This document shows positions 1 to 8,592 of a DNA stretch of 36,886 nucleotides, one piece after another. Each line of letters opens with the position of its first letter. Position 1 is the first letter of the stretch. Origin of the DNA: JAWXCM01 sp034408745 (GTDB lineage Bacteria; Acidobacteriota; Terriglobia; Bryobacterales; Bryobacteraceae). Below the pieces are notes generated by a model. The model saw only the letters and a program-made list of their open reading frames with translations. It did not search any database and was not told the DNA's origin. The translations under genes and the position numbers were made by a program. The DNA lies in the NCBI GenBank assembly GCA_034408745.1, contig JAWXCM010000283.1:1-36886 (forward strand), in the 5' to 3' direction.

Positions 1-108
1 GCTTGACTTGTTTCTGTTGATCGTTGGACAGCACGAGTGCAGAGATGGAGCGGGGCATGTCTGATTATGCGGCACCCCAGCCAGCTTGTCCATCTATTTC
101 TCGGACAC
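1..108 (-). mobile_element. Probable end of an IS630-family insertion sequence (partial)
   Basis: On the minus strand a TA dinucleotide (109-110) is followed by a tip beginning GTGTCCGAGAAATAGATGGAC, which contains a short inverted repeat (TGTCC / GGACA). A reading frame opens about 50 bases inside. IS630/Tc1-mariner elements insert at and duplicate TA, have their transposase start close to one end, and often have tips beginning like this. The other end of the element lies outside the window, so neither the second inverted repeat nor the duplicated TA can be checked. The assignment rests on pattern recognition only. Confidence 0.4.
2..58 (-). CDS. Possible transposase N-terminus (partial, runs off the left edge)
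   Basis: An ATG at 58-56 opens a frame that stays open to the window edge: 19 codons reading MPRSISALVLSNDQQKQVK. The pattern of a Leu-Val-Leu-Ser step followed by a charged helix resembles the first helix of the helix-turn-helix domain of IS630-type transposases. Nineteen residues are too few for a firm call. The location, just inside a candidate IS tip, is the main support. It could also be the start of an unrelated small gene. Confidence 0.3.
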   Translation of the reverse strand, partial: MPRSISALVLSNDQQKQVK

Positions 109-112
109 TACG

Positions 113-1699
113 CTAGCGTTTGCCAGGACCGTACAGCGCGCGTCCGGGCCGGGCTCCGGTGAGTTTGCTCTGCACCATCACCACTTCGCCATTCACCACC
201 ATCGTCGACATGCCCACGGAGTACTGATGCGTGTTCGTAAACTCCGACTTGTCGATAATTGTATCCGCGTTAAAGGCGACCACGTCAGCCTTCATCCCCG
301 GGCGCAGCAGCCCGCGGTCCGTCAACTTCAGCCGTGCAGCCGGCAGCCCGGTCATACGCCGAACCGCATCCTCTAAAGTGAGCACGTGCTGCTCCCGTAC
401 ATAACGGCCCAGCACGCGCGGGAACGTCCCGTACCCGCGCGGATGCGGCGCCGCCTTGCCGAACACCGGCGCCTCGCCGTCGCTCGCGATCATGGTCCAC
501 GGCGCCTGCATGATCTGCACAACGTCCTTCTCACTGATCGCGTGATAAATCGCCGAGCAGCCCCCCTTCGCCTGAATGTCCATCGCGACTTCCGCTGCAT
601 TCGGAATCGTCACAGCCATCCCGCGAGCCTTCGTCGCGTCCGCCAGCGTCTTGCCATTCAGCGCAGGGTCGAACTCACATCGCGCGAACTGCACGTTCTT
701 CGGATCGCCCGCACCGCGGTCTTCCTCAATGCGCCTCTCGATCTCGGCCTTGATCTTCGCGCGCCCATCCGGCGAAGCGAGACGCTCGCGCAGCGACTTC
801 GCGCCACCTTCCAGCGACCACTGCGGAAACATGGCCGCGGTCCCAGTGCTCGACGCCGTGTACGGGTACTGATCGATCGTCACGTCGACACCGCGCTTCC
901 GCGCCTCGGCCACAAGCCGCAGCGTCTCCGTGCTCGCACCCCAGTTCGATTTGCCGATGATCTTGTGGTGCGACACCTGAGTCGGCAGACCACCTTCCTC
1001 GCCGATGCGAATCGTCTCCTTCACCGCGTCCAGAACCTTCGCGGCCTCGTCGCGCATGTGAGAAATGTGCATTCCACCGAACGGGGCGACCACCTTCGCA
1101 ATCTCGATCACCTCTTCAGTCGGCGCATAGTTCCCCGGCACATAAAATAGTCCGGTAGCCAGCCCGAACCCACCGTCCAGCATGTCCTGCCGGGCCAGCG
1201 CTTTCATCTGCTCCAGCTCTTCCGCCGTAGCCTTGCGATTCACCAGCCCAATCACCTTCGTGCGAATCGCATTGTGCCCCGAGTACCAGCCGTAATTGAT
1301 CGTCGGCCGTTGTTTCGCGAGCGCATTCAATGGACCGCTCACCGGTACCGGACCACCACCATCGGGTCCCTCGATGACCGAAGTCACGCCCTGTCGAACA
1401 TGGCTCTCCAGCATCGGGTTTTCATCCAGCCACCTGGCCGCATGACTGTGCACATCGATAAACCCTGGCGATACCACCAGCCCTCGTGCGTCAATCCGCT
1501 GCTTCGCCTGTGCATTGCGAAGCGAGCCCACAGCCTCAATGCGATCGCCGCGAATGCCGATGTCGGCGACATACCACGGCGAGCCTGTGCCGTCCACCAC
1601 CCGGCCGCCTTCAATAATTACGTCGAACACCGCTTGCTGCTGCTGCGCAACCAACGTTGTTGCCGCAAAAATCAAAGTCAACCAAAGTGATTTCATCAT
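113..1699 (-). CDS. Secreted D-aminoacylase / N-acyl-D-amino-acid deacylase-like amidohydrolase
   Basis: Amidohydrolase-superfamily enzyme of the D-aminoacylase type, predicted to hydrolyse N-acyl-D-amino acids or related amides outside the cytoplasm. A signal peptide (about residues 1-19) is followed by the small beta domain, then the metal motif PGFIDVHSH (H84, H86), SHMRDE and SHHK histidines, and the late SDG aspartate. The metal-ligand Cys of the classical enzyme (motif GNCG) is not present: the equivalent loop near residue 111 reads GPDGGG, so the metal site or substrate may differ. The start codon overlaps the stop of the upstream sulfatase gene by four bases (ATGA). A GAGGAG lies one base before the first ATG and four before a second in-frame ATG at 1696, so the second may be the true start. 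It is the last gene of a minus-strand operon. Length (528 residues) is normal for the family. Confidence 0.88.
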   Translation of the reverse strand: MMKSLWLTLIFAATTLVAQQQQAVFDVIIEGGRVVDGTGSPWYVADIGIRGDRIEAVGSLRNAQAKQRIDARGLVVSPGFIDVHSHAARWLDENPMLESHVRQGVTSVIEGPDGGGPVPVSGPLNALAKQRPTINYGWYSGHNAIRTKVIGLVNRKATAEELEQMKALARQDMLDGGFGLATGLFYVPGNYAPTEEVIEIAKVVAPFGGMHISHMRDEAAKVLDAVKETIRIGEEGGLPTQVSHHKIIGKSNWGASTETLRLVAEARKRGVDVTIDQYPYTASSTGTAAMFPQWSLEGGAKSLRERLASPDGRAKIKAEIERRIEEDRGAGDPKNVQFARCEFDPALNGKTLADATKARGMAVTIPNAAEVAMDIQAKGGCSAIYHAISEKDVVQIMQAPWTMIASDGEAPVFGKAAPHPRGYGTFPRVLGRYVREQHVLTLEDAVRRMTGLPAARLKLTDRGLLRPGMKADVVAFNADTIIDKSEFTNTHQYSVGMSTMVVNGEVVMVQSKLTGARPGRALYGPGKR

Positions 1700-3075
1700 G
1701 CTCCTCTTTTACCGGCCCTCGGGAATTGACCGGCGGGTGTCACCGCCGTGCCTTTCGCCAGGGTGTCGGTCCAGGCTTTCCGAATGTCGTCCGGGAACGT
1801 CGGAATCAATTTATCGATCCGCGCCCGAATTTCTTTTACAATTTCAGGATTTTCGGCAGCCACGTCGTAGCTTTCGTCGGCGTCCACCTGCAGGTTATAC
1901 AACTCTGGCGGATCCAGCGGCAGATTCACGCGCCCTGCGGCCGGTGCAGGGGAGTACACCTGCGACGTGTACCTGGCCACATGCAGTTTCCAGTTCTTCC
2001 ACCGGGCGCACTGCAGATTGACATTGTCGAAATACAGCAGCGCCTCGCGCTCCATACCGTCAACCCTGCCTGAGAGCATCGGCCAGATGTCGATCCCGTC
2101 CACCGGTTTCGAGGGCAGGGAAGCGCCCGCCAGCTTCGACACCGTGGGCACTACGTCGAGCGCCGAAGCGATGCCCGTCACCACCCGGCTCTTTGGGATA
2201 CGACCCGGCAGCCGGGCCAGAAACGGCTCACGCACACCGCCCTCCAGAGTCGAGCCCTTGCGTCCGCGCAGCCGCCCCGGACTCCCCTGGTACCACGGAC
2301 CGTTATCGGACGAAAACAGCACCAGCGTGTTGCCTTCCACCCCGTTGCGCTTCAGAGCCGCCAGTACTTCACCGACACTCCAGTCGAGCTCCTCCAGCAC
2401 ATCGCCATAGATCCCCTGCGACGATTTTCCACGAAACCGTTTGGAAGCCCCGAGCGGAATATGCGGATATGTGTGCGGGAAATACAGAAAAAAGGGACCG
2501 CTTTTCGCCGACGAATCGATAAATGACACCGCGGCTTCCGTATAGCGCTGAGTCAGCGACTCCAGATCCGCGGTCTGCTGCACCACCTCCTCATCCTTCA
2601 GCAGCAGCCTCGGCGTCATGTCATTGCTGTAAGGAATGCCGAAGTACGAATCGAACCCACGCCGCGTCGGCAGATACTCCGGCGTACTGCCCAGGTGCCA
2701 CTTGCCGACGCACTTCGTCTTGTATCCGCGAGCCTTCAGCAGGTCGGCGAGCGTCTGCTCGTCCTTGTTGAGACCCGTGGTGTCCTGCGGGAAGAACACC
2801 TTTGGCACGCCGACGCGCGTCGGGTACCGTCCCGTAAGCAGGGAAGCCCGCGAGGGAGAACACACAGGATTCGCCGAGTAGTAGTTGGTGAAGCGCACGC
2901 CGTCGCGCGCCAGTGAATCGATGTGCGGTGTCTTCAGTGGGCCGCCGTAGCAGCCCAGGTCGCCATAACCCAGATCGTCCGCATAGATAAGGACGACGTT
3001 GACTGGTTTATCGGAGGATACAGCCCACGTGGCTACGGCACTGCCTGCGGCGGCAAGGAACGTTCGGCGTTGCAT
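1696..3075 (-). CDS. Type I sulfatase (arylsulfatase-like), Tat-exported
   Basis: Sulfatase of 459 residues, predicted to remove sulfate esters from a glycan or aryl substrate in the periplasm. The N-terminus MQRRTFLAAAGSAV is a twin-arginine signal. Metal-binding D33-D34 sit in YADDLGYGD; the formylglycine motif is C72-SPSR, with Cys the residue to be oxidised; GKWHLG (K125, H127), H201 and SSDNG (D257, N258) complete the active site. The frame is open upstream to 3387, but that extension has no family similarity and lies inside the neighbouring gene, so the Met before the Tat motif is taken as the start. It overlaps the end of the PEP-CTERM gene by 43 bases and the start of the amidohydrolase gene by four. 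Maturation needs a formylglycine-generating enzyme or anaerobic equivalent, which is not encoded here. Substrate cannot be read from the sequence. Confidence 0.93.
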   Translation of the reverse strand: MQRRTFLAAAGSAVATWAVSSDKPVNVVLIYADDLGYGDLGCYGGPLKTPHIDSLARDGVRFTNYYSANPVCSPSRASLLTGRYPTRVGVPKVFFPQDTTGLNKDEQTLADLLKARGYKTKCVGKWHLGSTPEYLPTRRGFDSYFGIPYSNDMTPRLLLKDEEVVQQTADLESLTQRYTEAAVSFIDSSAKSGPFFLYFPHTYPHIPLGASKRFRGKSSQGIYGDVLEELDWSVGEVLAALKRNGVEGNTLVLFSSDNGPWYQGSPGRLRGRKGSTLEGGVREPFLARLPGRIPKSRVVTGIASALDVVPTVSKLAGASLPSKPVDGIDIWPMLSGRVDGMEREALLYFDNVNLQCARWKNWKLHVARYTSQVYSPAPAAGRVNLPLDPPELYNLQVDADESYDVAAENPEIVKEIRARIDKLIPTFPDDIRKAWTDTLAKGTAVTPAGQFPRAGKRGA

Positions 3076-3803
3076 TTGAGCCGATGATATAACGCTTTGG
3101 GCCGCAACCATAATAATGCGACACCCGCGGCAGCCAGCAGTGCCGCGGTCCCGGGTTCCGGCGTGTCGCCTGAGGGATATGTGGCCGTGACAGAGAAGTT
3201 GTCGTACCCGTGGCTGCTGGAAATCGGGAACCCGCTGCTGTTGGCGGTGAAAAAACCGAACTGCATCGGTGCGCCGGCAGCCGAAAAGTCCGGGTTCGCG
3301 GGAGCGTCCACCGGACCTGGCAGCAACGTGAGGTAAGTCCGAGAGAACTGACTCGCGGTCAGCCCTGACATCGACTTCGATTGCCACGTCAGATTGGTAT
3401 ACGCAAAGTCAGTCACCGCGGCGTAATACCAGGCGGAGTTTTGATAGATCACGAACGATGTCGCAATGGCGCCAGGTGCCCAGGTGGAGGAGATCTTGAT
3501 GTAGTCGTAAGCGTACGACAGGCTCGAGAAGCCGCCGTAAAGCGAAGGATCCAGCACCATCGACGAGAGGTTCCCTACCACCATTTCGCCGTTGTAACTA
3601 TGCTCCACCGTATAGAACTCGCCCGGATTGCCGCCACTGGCAGTTTGATTTCCGCTTGCTGAGTTTTCAGGAACCGTGGTGTACACGACTTGCGTAGTCC
3701 AGCCACTGCCAAAGGTGTTATCAGAAACTGCGACTGTTCCTGCCTGGAGTGAAAGACCGAGAAAGAAAAGAGAAAGTGCAGTATGTTTCACAGGTTCTGG
3801 CAT
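3033..3803 (-). CDS. PEP-CTERM sorting-domain surface protein
   Basis: Exported protein of unknown function, about 256 residues. It has a hydrophobic N-terminal signal peptide and a body rich in Ser, Thr, Tyr and Asn, typical of secreted beta-rich proteins. At the C-terminus the motif TPEPGTAALLAAAGVALLWLR (Pro-Glu-Pro, hydrophobic helix, then basic residues) matches the PEP-CTERM signal recognised by exosortase. After the basic cluster a further 20 or so residues follow, longer than usual. No exosortase gene is in the window. The start is placed at the Met before PVKHTALS; a GTG at 3821 would add six residues and has no visible ribosome binding site. The gene ends inside the sulfatase gene (43-base overlap in a different frame). 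It lies 28 bases after the reductase-like gene, so co-transcription is likely. Confidence 0.8.
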   Translation of the reverse strand: MPEPVKHTALSLFFLGLSLQAGTVAVSDNTFGSGWTTQVVYTTVPENSASGNQTASGGNPGEFYTVEHSYNGEMVVGNLSSMVLDPSLYGGFSSLSYAYDYIKISSTWAPGAIATSFVIYQNSAWYYAAVTDFAYTNLTWQSKSMSGLTASQFSRTYLTLLPGPVDAPANPDFSAAGAPMQFGFFTANSSGFPISSSHGYDNFSVTATYPSGDTPEPGTAALLAAAGVALLWLRPKALYHRLKCNAERSLPPQAVP

Positions 3804-3831
3804 TTTCTCGCGACTACTCACAGTTTGTCAA

Positions 3832-4752
3832 CTAGGCGTTGCTCAGCAGGCCGCGGACGATGGAGGCGTTCTCCGCCACCTCGTCGGTCAGGATCGGGAA
3901 CATGCCGACAATCACGGCATCCTCCGTCTTGATCCGGCTGAACGCATATTCGAATGCGGCCTTAACCTCGTCGGCATTCTTTGCCTTGCGGCCCGCTGCC
4001 AGGATCTTGAATCCAAGGCACGGACGGGTGACGGTCCGCATCGCCTTCGTCATCCGGTGCGGATCGTTCTTTAGATACAATTCGTCAATGGGGAGGTCAG
4101 TCAACTGCTCATTCAGCGACGCCTGATCGCGCCGAATATTGTAGAAGCAATTCATATAGAAGTCGTGCTTCCACGGCTCCTCTTCGGCGCGAAGAATAAT
4201 CTCCGGATTATGTGAGGAGACTCCCGCCAGCAGGCCGAAATCCTTTACTTTCTGAACAAAGGCGCCAATCTTCTTCGCGTCCTGGTAGCCCGACTTCCAC
4301 AGCCTGTCCGTAGCCTCACCATGGTGCACCACAGCGATCGGCTTCAGTGCGACGATCTCCTTCCACTGCTCAGGCGTCACGTCTGGAATCAGGCAAATCC
4401 ACTGCAGCTTCGACCCTTTCTCGCGCGCCTTGCGAAGCGCCGCGAATGCTTTTGGATCGTAACTTGCCTGCCAGGTATTGATGCCAGCCTTCTCACAATT
4501 CAGCAGGAACTCGGTGGTGCGCTCCTCCGTGAACCAGTTGCGCATTATCGCGCTGAGCTTTGGGACAGAGTGGGAATATCCCCCAATTGGGTTATAGCCC
4601 GCAATCAGCCGGGTGACCTGATAGTCGCCGAGTTTGATGGTTGGAATTGGGTCCGCCGCATCGACTCGTGCGGAAAGCGCCGCGCTGGACGTGGCAACGG
4701 CTCCCAAAAAGGTGCGGCGTTGCACGCCTGCGAAGGGACTGTGACCGGTCAT
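3832..4752 (-). CDS. Tat-exported aldo/keto-reductase-like protein with altered active site
   Basis: Protein of 306 residues with a twin-arginine signal (QRRTFLGAV, residues 11-19) and an aldo/keto-reductase-like barrel. Visible family marks are VVHHGEATD (about 141-149) and GVSSHNPEII (about 177-186), which correspond to the fifth and sixth strand regions of AKRs. In the usual catalytic stretch (G-x-N-x-x-D-T-A) the Asp appears as Q95 in GINTWQASY, so normal NADPH-dependent reductase chemistry is doubtful, and export of a nicotinamide enzyme through Tat would also be unusual. The long upstream open frame to 5049 is antisense to the fucosidase gene and was rejected. It is first in the minus-strand operon running to 113 and is divergent from the GH95 gene with 45 bases between the starts. 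Confidence 0.72.
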   Translation of the reverse strand: MTGHSPFAGVQRRTFLGAVATSSAALSARVDAADPIPTIKLGDYQVTRLIAGYNPIGGYSHSVPKLSAIMRNWFTEERTTEFLLNCEKAGINTWQASYDPKAFAALRKAREKGSKLQWICLIPDVTPEQWKEIVALKPIAVVHHGEATDRLWKSGYQDAKKIGAFVQKVKDFGLLAGVSSHNPEIILRAEEEPWKHDFYMNCFYNIRRDQASLNEQLTDLPIDELYLKNDPHRMTKAMRTVTRPCLGFKILAAGRKAKNADEVKAAFEYAFSRIKTEDAVIVGMFPILTDEVAENASIVRGLLSNA

Positions 4753-4797
4753 GCCGACGATGCTGCAATTTACGGTCCACGGCGTAACAATAGGAGC

Positions 4798-7179
4798 ATG
4801 CCGTTCAGCCGCCGTGAATTCCTCGCTGCAATTCCCGCCGCCAGCCTCGCTGCACCAGTAGCCCATCAGCCGTCGCCGCACGTGCTCTGGTACCGTCAAC
4901 CCGCCTCGAAATGGACTGAGGCGCTCGCGATTGGCAACGGTCGCCTTGGCGCAATGGTGTTCGGCGGCACCGCTGCGGAGCAGTTGCAAATCAACGACGA
5001 TTCGGTCTGGGCCGGCAAACGAATGGACCGCATCAATCCGAAGGCCCACGACGCCATCCCGGAAGTGCGGCGTCTACTTACAGAAGGAAAACTCGCGGAA
5101 GCCGAAGCGCTCGCTGACAAGAGTATTATTTCAATACCTCGCCGCATGCCGCCCTATCAGCCTGTCGGTGACCTGAAGCTAACGTTCCGCGGCGTCGACA
5201 ACGTGACAAACTATCGACGCGAACTGGACCTCGACACCGCCATCGCGCGCACCACATTCGAATCGGGCGGAGTCACCTTCACCCGCGAGGTCTTCAGCAG
5301 CGGACCCGCTGGCGTGATCGTGATGCAACTCAGCGCCTCGAAACCCCGGCAGATCTCCTTTACAGCGACACTCACGCGCGAGGCCGACAGTCGCACACGC
5401 GCCGCCTCGGCGAACCTCCTGTTGATGGACGCCCAGGCCATCGTGCACGACGACCGACATCCCGATGAGCCGAAGACCGGTGTGAAATTGCAGTGCGCCG
5501 CGCAGTTTCGTGCGAGCGGCGGCACGCAGTCGAAAGTGGGCGAAGATGCCGTCCGCATCGACAACGCGAACTCCGTCACCCTGATCCTCGGTGTGGCCAC
5601 CGACTTCCGCCAAAATGACCCCGCCGCCTTTCTTCGGCGGTACCTCCCGACGGTGCCCGGTTCCTTCGCCGTTCTGCGACGCGCGCATATCGCCGACCAC
5701 CAGCGACTCTTTCGGCGAGTGCAGCTCAACCTTGGTGCGCCTTCAGACGCTCAGAACATTCCGACGGACGAGCGTTTGAAACGGATCCAGTCCGGCGCGT
5801 CGGACCCAGGTCTTGAGGCGCTGTACTTCCAGTTCGGCCGCTACCTGCTCATCGCCAGCAGCCGCCCAGGTTCGCTGCCTGCCAACCTGCAGGGCATCTG
5901 GAACGACTCTCTTTCGCCCTCATGGGACAGCAAGTACACCATCAACATCAACACAGAGATGAACTACTGGCCGGCCGAGGCCTGCAACCTGTCGGAGCTT
6001 CACCAGCCCCTCTTCGACCTCATTGAGAAGAGCCGTGAGCAAGGCCGCCTCACCGCGAAGACCATCTACAACGCGGGCGGATTCGTATTTCACCACAACC
6101 TCGACGGCTGGGGCCATGGCACGCCCATTGATGGCGTGGGCTCCGGCATTTGGCCGATGGGTGCGGCGTGGCTTTGCCTCCATTACTGGGACCACTACGA
6201 ATTCACCGCGGACCGCGAATTCCTGGCGAAGCGCGGTTATCCCGTGATGAAGGAAGCCGCTCAATTCCTGCTCGACTATCTCATCGACGACGGCAAAGGG
6301 CACCTCGTCACAGGGCCGTCCATCTCGCCCGAGAACCGCTATCGCACGCCCACAGGCGCGGTGGGCAAGCTCTGCATGGGCCCGACCATGGACATGGAGA
6401 TCGCATCCGCGCTCTTCCGCCGCGTAGCGCAGTCGGCGGAGATACTCGGCACCGATGCCGAGTTTGCAAAGCGCGTCGATACCGCACGCGCGAAACTGTT
6501 GCCCCTGCGGATCGGCAAGCATGGCCAGTTGCAGGAGTGGATGGAGGACTACGACGAGCCAGATCCCGGTCACCGGCACATCTCACATCTCTTCGCCATG
6601 CACCCCGACAACGCCATCACCTTACGAGGCACTCCTGAACTCGCAAGGGCCGCGCGCACCACGCTGGAACGCAGACTGAAAGCAGGCAGCGGACACACAG
6701 GATGGAGTCGCGCGTGGATCGTCAACTTCTGGGCGAGGCTCGAAGAGGGCAACACCGCGCGTGAGAACATCGTCGCGCTGCTGGCCAAATCGACGCACCC
6801 GAACCTGTTCGACACACATCCGCCATTCCAGATCGACGGCAATTTCGGCGGTACTGCCGCGATTGCGGAAATGCTGCTGGGCAGCCACGCCGGAGAGATT
6901 CACTTCCTGCCCGCGTTGCCCGACGCCTGGCCTGTAGGCTCAGTAAGTGGACTCAAGGCACGAGGCGCAGTCGAGATTGCACTCGAGTGGTCGGGCGGCA
7001 AAGCCACGCGAGCGACTTTGACTCCGGCGACGCCCGGCGACCGCAGCATTCGAGCACCGCGAAATCAGACAGTGAAAGCAGTCACCGCGGCCGGCAAACC
7101 CGTACCCTTCGAGCAAACCAACGGTGTCGTTCGAATCACCATGTCGCCTCGCACCACGTACACGGTCGAGTTCGCCTGA
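4798..7179 (+). CDS. GH95 family alpha-L-fucosidase (or alpha-L-galactosidase), Tat-exported
   Basis: Glycoside hydrolase family 95 protein, 793 residues, predicted to release alpha-1,2-linked L-fucose from glycan ends by inversion. The Tat signal FSRREFLAAIP begins at residue 3. The N-terminal beta domain runs roughly from 30 to 270 and starts with the family hallmark WTEALAIGNGRLGAMVFGG. The (alpha/alpha)6 catalytic domain contains NINTEMNYWP (N383, N385), SPEN with E512, and FQIDGNFGG with D680. These match the Asn pair, general acid and Asp of the studied Bifidobacterium enzyme by position (family knowledge). A C-terminal beta domain follows. The frame is open 159 codons further upstream, but that part is antisense to the reductase-like gene. 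AGGAG lies only one base before the chosen ATG, an unusually short spacing. Some GH95 members act on L-galactose or L-arabinose, so exact specificity is open. Confidence 0.93.
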   Translation: MPFSRREFLAAIPAASLAAPVAHQPSPHVLWYRQPASKWTEALAIGNGRLGAMVFGGTAAEQLQINDDSVWAGKRMDRINPKAHDAIPEVRRLLTEGKLAEAEALADKSIISIPRRMPPYQPVGDLKLTFRGVDNVTNYRRELDLDTAIARTTFESGGVTFTREVFSSGPAGVIVMQLSASKPRQISFTATLTREADSRTRAASANLLLMDAQAIVHDDRHPDEPKTGVKLQCAAQFRASGGTQSKVGEDAVRIDNANSVTLILGVATDFRQNDPAAFLRRYLPTVPGSFAVLRRAHIADHQRLFRRVQLNLGAPSDAQNIPTDERLKRIQSGASDPGLEALYFQFGRYLLIASSRPGSLPANLQGIWNDSLSPSWDSKYTININTEMNYWPAEACNLSELHQPLFDLIEKSREQGRLTAKTIYNAGGFVFHHNLDGWGHGTPIDGVGSGIWPMGAAWLCLHYWDHYEFTADREFLAKRGYPVMKEAAQFLLDYLIDDGKGHLVTGPSISPENRYRTPTGAVGKLCMGPTMDMEIASALFRRVAQSAEILGTDAEFAKRVDTARAKLLPLRIGKHGQLQEWMEDYDEPDPGHRHISHLFAMHPDNAITLRGTPELARAARTTLERRLKAGSGHTGWSRAWIVNFWARLEEGNTARENIVALLAKSTHPNLFDTHPPFQIDGNFGGTAAIAEMLLGSHAGEIHFLPALPDAWPVGSVSGLKARGAVEIALEWSGGKATRATLTPATPGDRSIRAPRNQTVKAVTAAGKPVPFEQTNGVVRITMSPRTTYTVEFA

Positions 7180-7224
7180 CCGTCACCGAGCAATGGTGCT
7201 GTACGCTTGTCGGTGAGCACTTTT

Positions 7225-8592
7225 ATGGCTGATCTTTCCCGGCGCGACTACCTCCTCAGCTCGATGGCTGCCGTCCAGATTCCTGGCCCCCGCGCGACAC
7301 CGCGCCAGCCCAACATCATCTGGGCACTTGGGGAGGACACCAGTCCTCAACTTGCCTGTTACGGCGAGCCCCTCATCCAGACTCCGAACATGGACCGCAT
7401 GGCGAAGGAAGGTGCGCGCTTTAACCAGGCCTTCACCACGGCGCCCGTCTGTTCGGCGAGCCGTTCGGCCCTTGCGACCGGTATGTTTCAGACCACCATC
7501 GGCGCGCACAATCACCGCACGCTGCACAAGAAGCCGCTGCCCGAGGGCGTCCGCCTCATGACGCACCGTCTGCGCGACGCGGGCTACTTTACGGTGCTCG
7601 CGAACAAGAACGGAGCCTCGCCCAAAACGGACTACAACTTCGTCGCCGATAAGCCGTTCGACGGCAGCGACTGGAGCGAACGCCCCTCCGGCAAGCCGTT
7701 TTTCGCGCAGATGACGTTCAACCAGAGCCACAAGGGCCCGGGCTGGCCGCTTGGCCGCAAGACCACGCCGAACATCGATCAGTCGAAGCTGAAGCTCCCG
7801 CCGTACTGGCCTGACCATCCCGTCGCCATCGACGAATATGCCAACTACCTCGAAGCAATCCAGGTGGTCGACCGCAACATCGGTCTGCTGGTGGAGCGCC
7901 TGAAGACCGAAGGCATCCTCGACAACACCCTGCTCATTTACATGGGCGACAACGGGAGCTGCACGTTCCGCGGCAAGCAGTTCCTCTATGAGGGCGGCAT
8001 CCGAGTCCCGCTGCTGGTCCGCTGGCCCGACCACGTCAAACCCGGTACCGTGCGCGACGACATGATCTGTGGCGTCGACCTCGTCGGCGCGGCCTTGGCG
8101 GCGGCTGGAATCGAAGTGCCGCGCAATCTCCACGGTCGCGACTTCCTCGGCGCTTCCACCCCGCGCCGAGACCACATCTTCGCTGCACGCGACCGCTGCG
8201 ATACGGCCACCGAGCGCATGCGCTGCGTCCGCGACTCACAGTTCAAATACATCCGCAATTTCCTTCCTGGAATTCCCTATATGCAGGAAAATCCGTATAA
8301 AGAGAAGGAATATCCCACCTGGAATCTGGTAAAGCAGCTCTACAAAGAGGGCAAACTCAACGCGGTCCAGTCGTTGTTCCCGGCTCCTCAGAAGCCTGTC
8401 GAGGAGCTCTACGACCTCAAGGCCGACCCGCATGAAATCAACAATCTGGCCAAAATGCCCGAACTGGCCGAGCGTTTGAAGCGAATGCGCGGCATGGTCG
8501 ACACCTGGATCGAGGAGACCGGAGACAAAGGCTACATTATGGAAGATCCGGTGGGAATTTACGAGGCCTATTATCCGAAGGATCGTCAATAG
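7225..8592 (+). CDS. Divergent type I sulfatase with CSASR motif, Tat-exported
   Basis: Sulfatase of 455 residues in a different subgroup from the one at 1696-3075. The N-terminus MADLSRRDYLLSS is a Tat-like signal. The first metal motif reads GED (E37, D38) instead of ADD, and the formylglycine motif is C76-SASR, an allowed C-x-(P/A)-S-R variant, followed by TGMFQTTIGAHNHRT. MGDNGS near the middle supplies the later Asp-Asn. The start is the ATG with GGTGAG seven bases upstream; upstream TTG and GTG codons in frame are less well placed. It follows the fucosidase by 45 bases and is probably co-transcribed, which suggests that desulfation and defucosylation act on one substrate. The subgroup with a Glu-Asp pair includes putative heparan N-sulfatase-like proteins, but the substrate is not determinable here. 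Confidence 0.9.
   Translation: MADLSRRDYLLSSMAAVQIPGPRATPRQPNIIWALGEDTSPQLACYGEPLIQTPNMDRMAKEGARFNQAFTTAPVCSASRSALATGMFQTTIGAHNHRTLHKKPLPEGVRLMTHRLRDAGYFTVLANKNGASPKTDYNFVADKPFDGSDWSERPSGKPFFAQMTFNQSHKGPGWPLGRKTTPNIDQSKLKLPPYWPDHPVAIDEYANYLEAIQVVDRNIGLLVERLKTEGILDNTLLIYMGDNGSCTFRGKQFLYEGGIRVPLLVRWPDHVKPGTVRDDMICGVDLVGAALAAAGIEVPRNLHGRDFLGASTPRRDHIFAARDRCDTATERMRCVRDSQFKYIRNFLPGIPYMQENPYKEKEYPTWNLVKQLYKEGKLNAVQSLFPAPQKPVEELYDLKADPHEINNLAKMPELAERLKRMRGMVDTWIEETGDKGYIMEDPVGIYEAYYPKDRQ

Noticed and set aside
3076..3387. Upstream extension of the first sulfatase by 104 codons
   Set aside because: It lies within the PEP-CTERM gene, shows no sulfatase similarity, and would place the RR signal internally.
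4321..4797. N-terminal extension of the GH95 frame by 159 codons
   Set aside because: It is antisense to the reductase-like gene and would bury the Tat signal in the protein interior.
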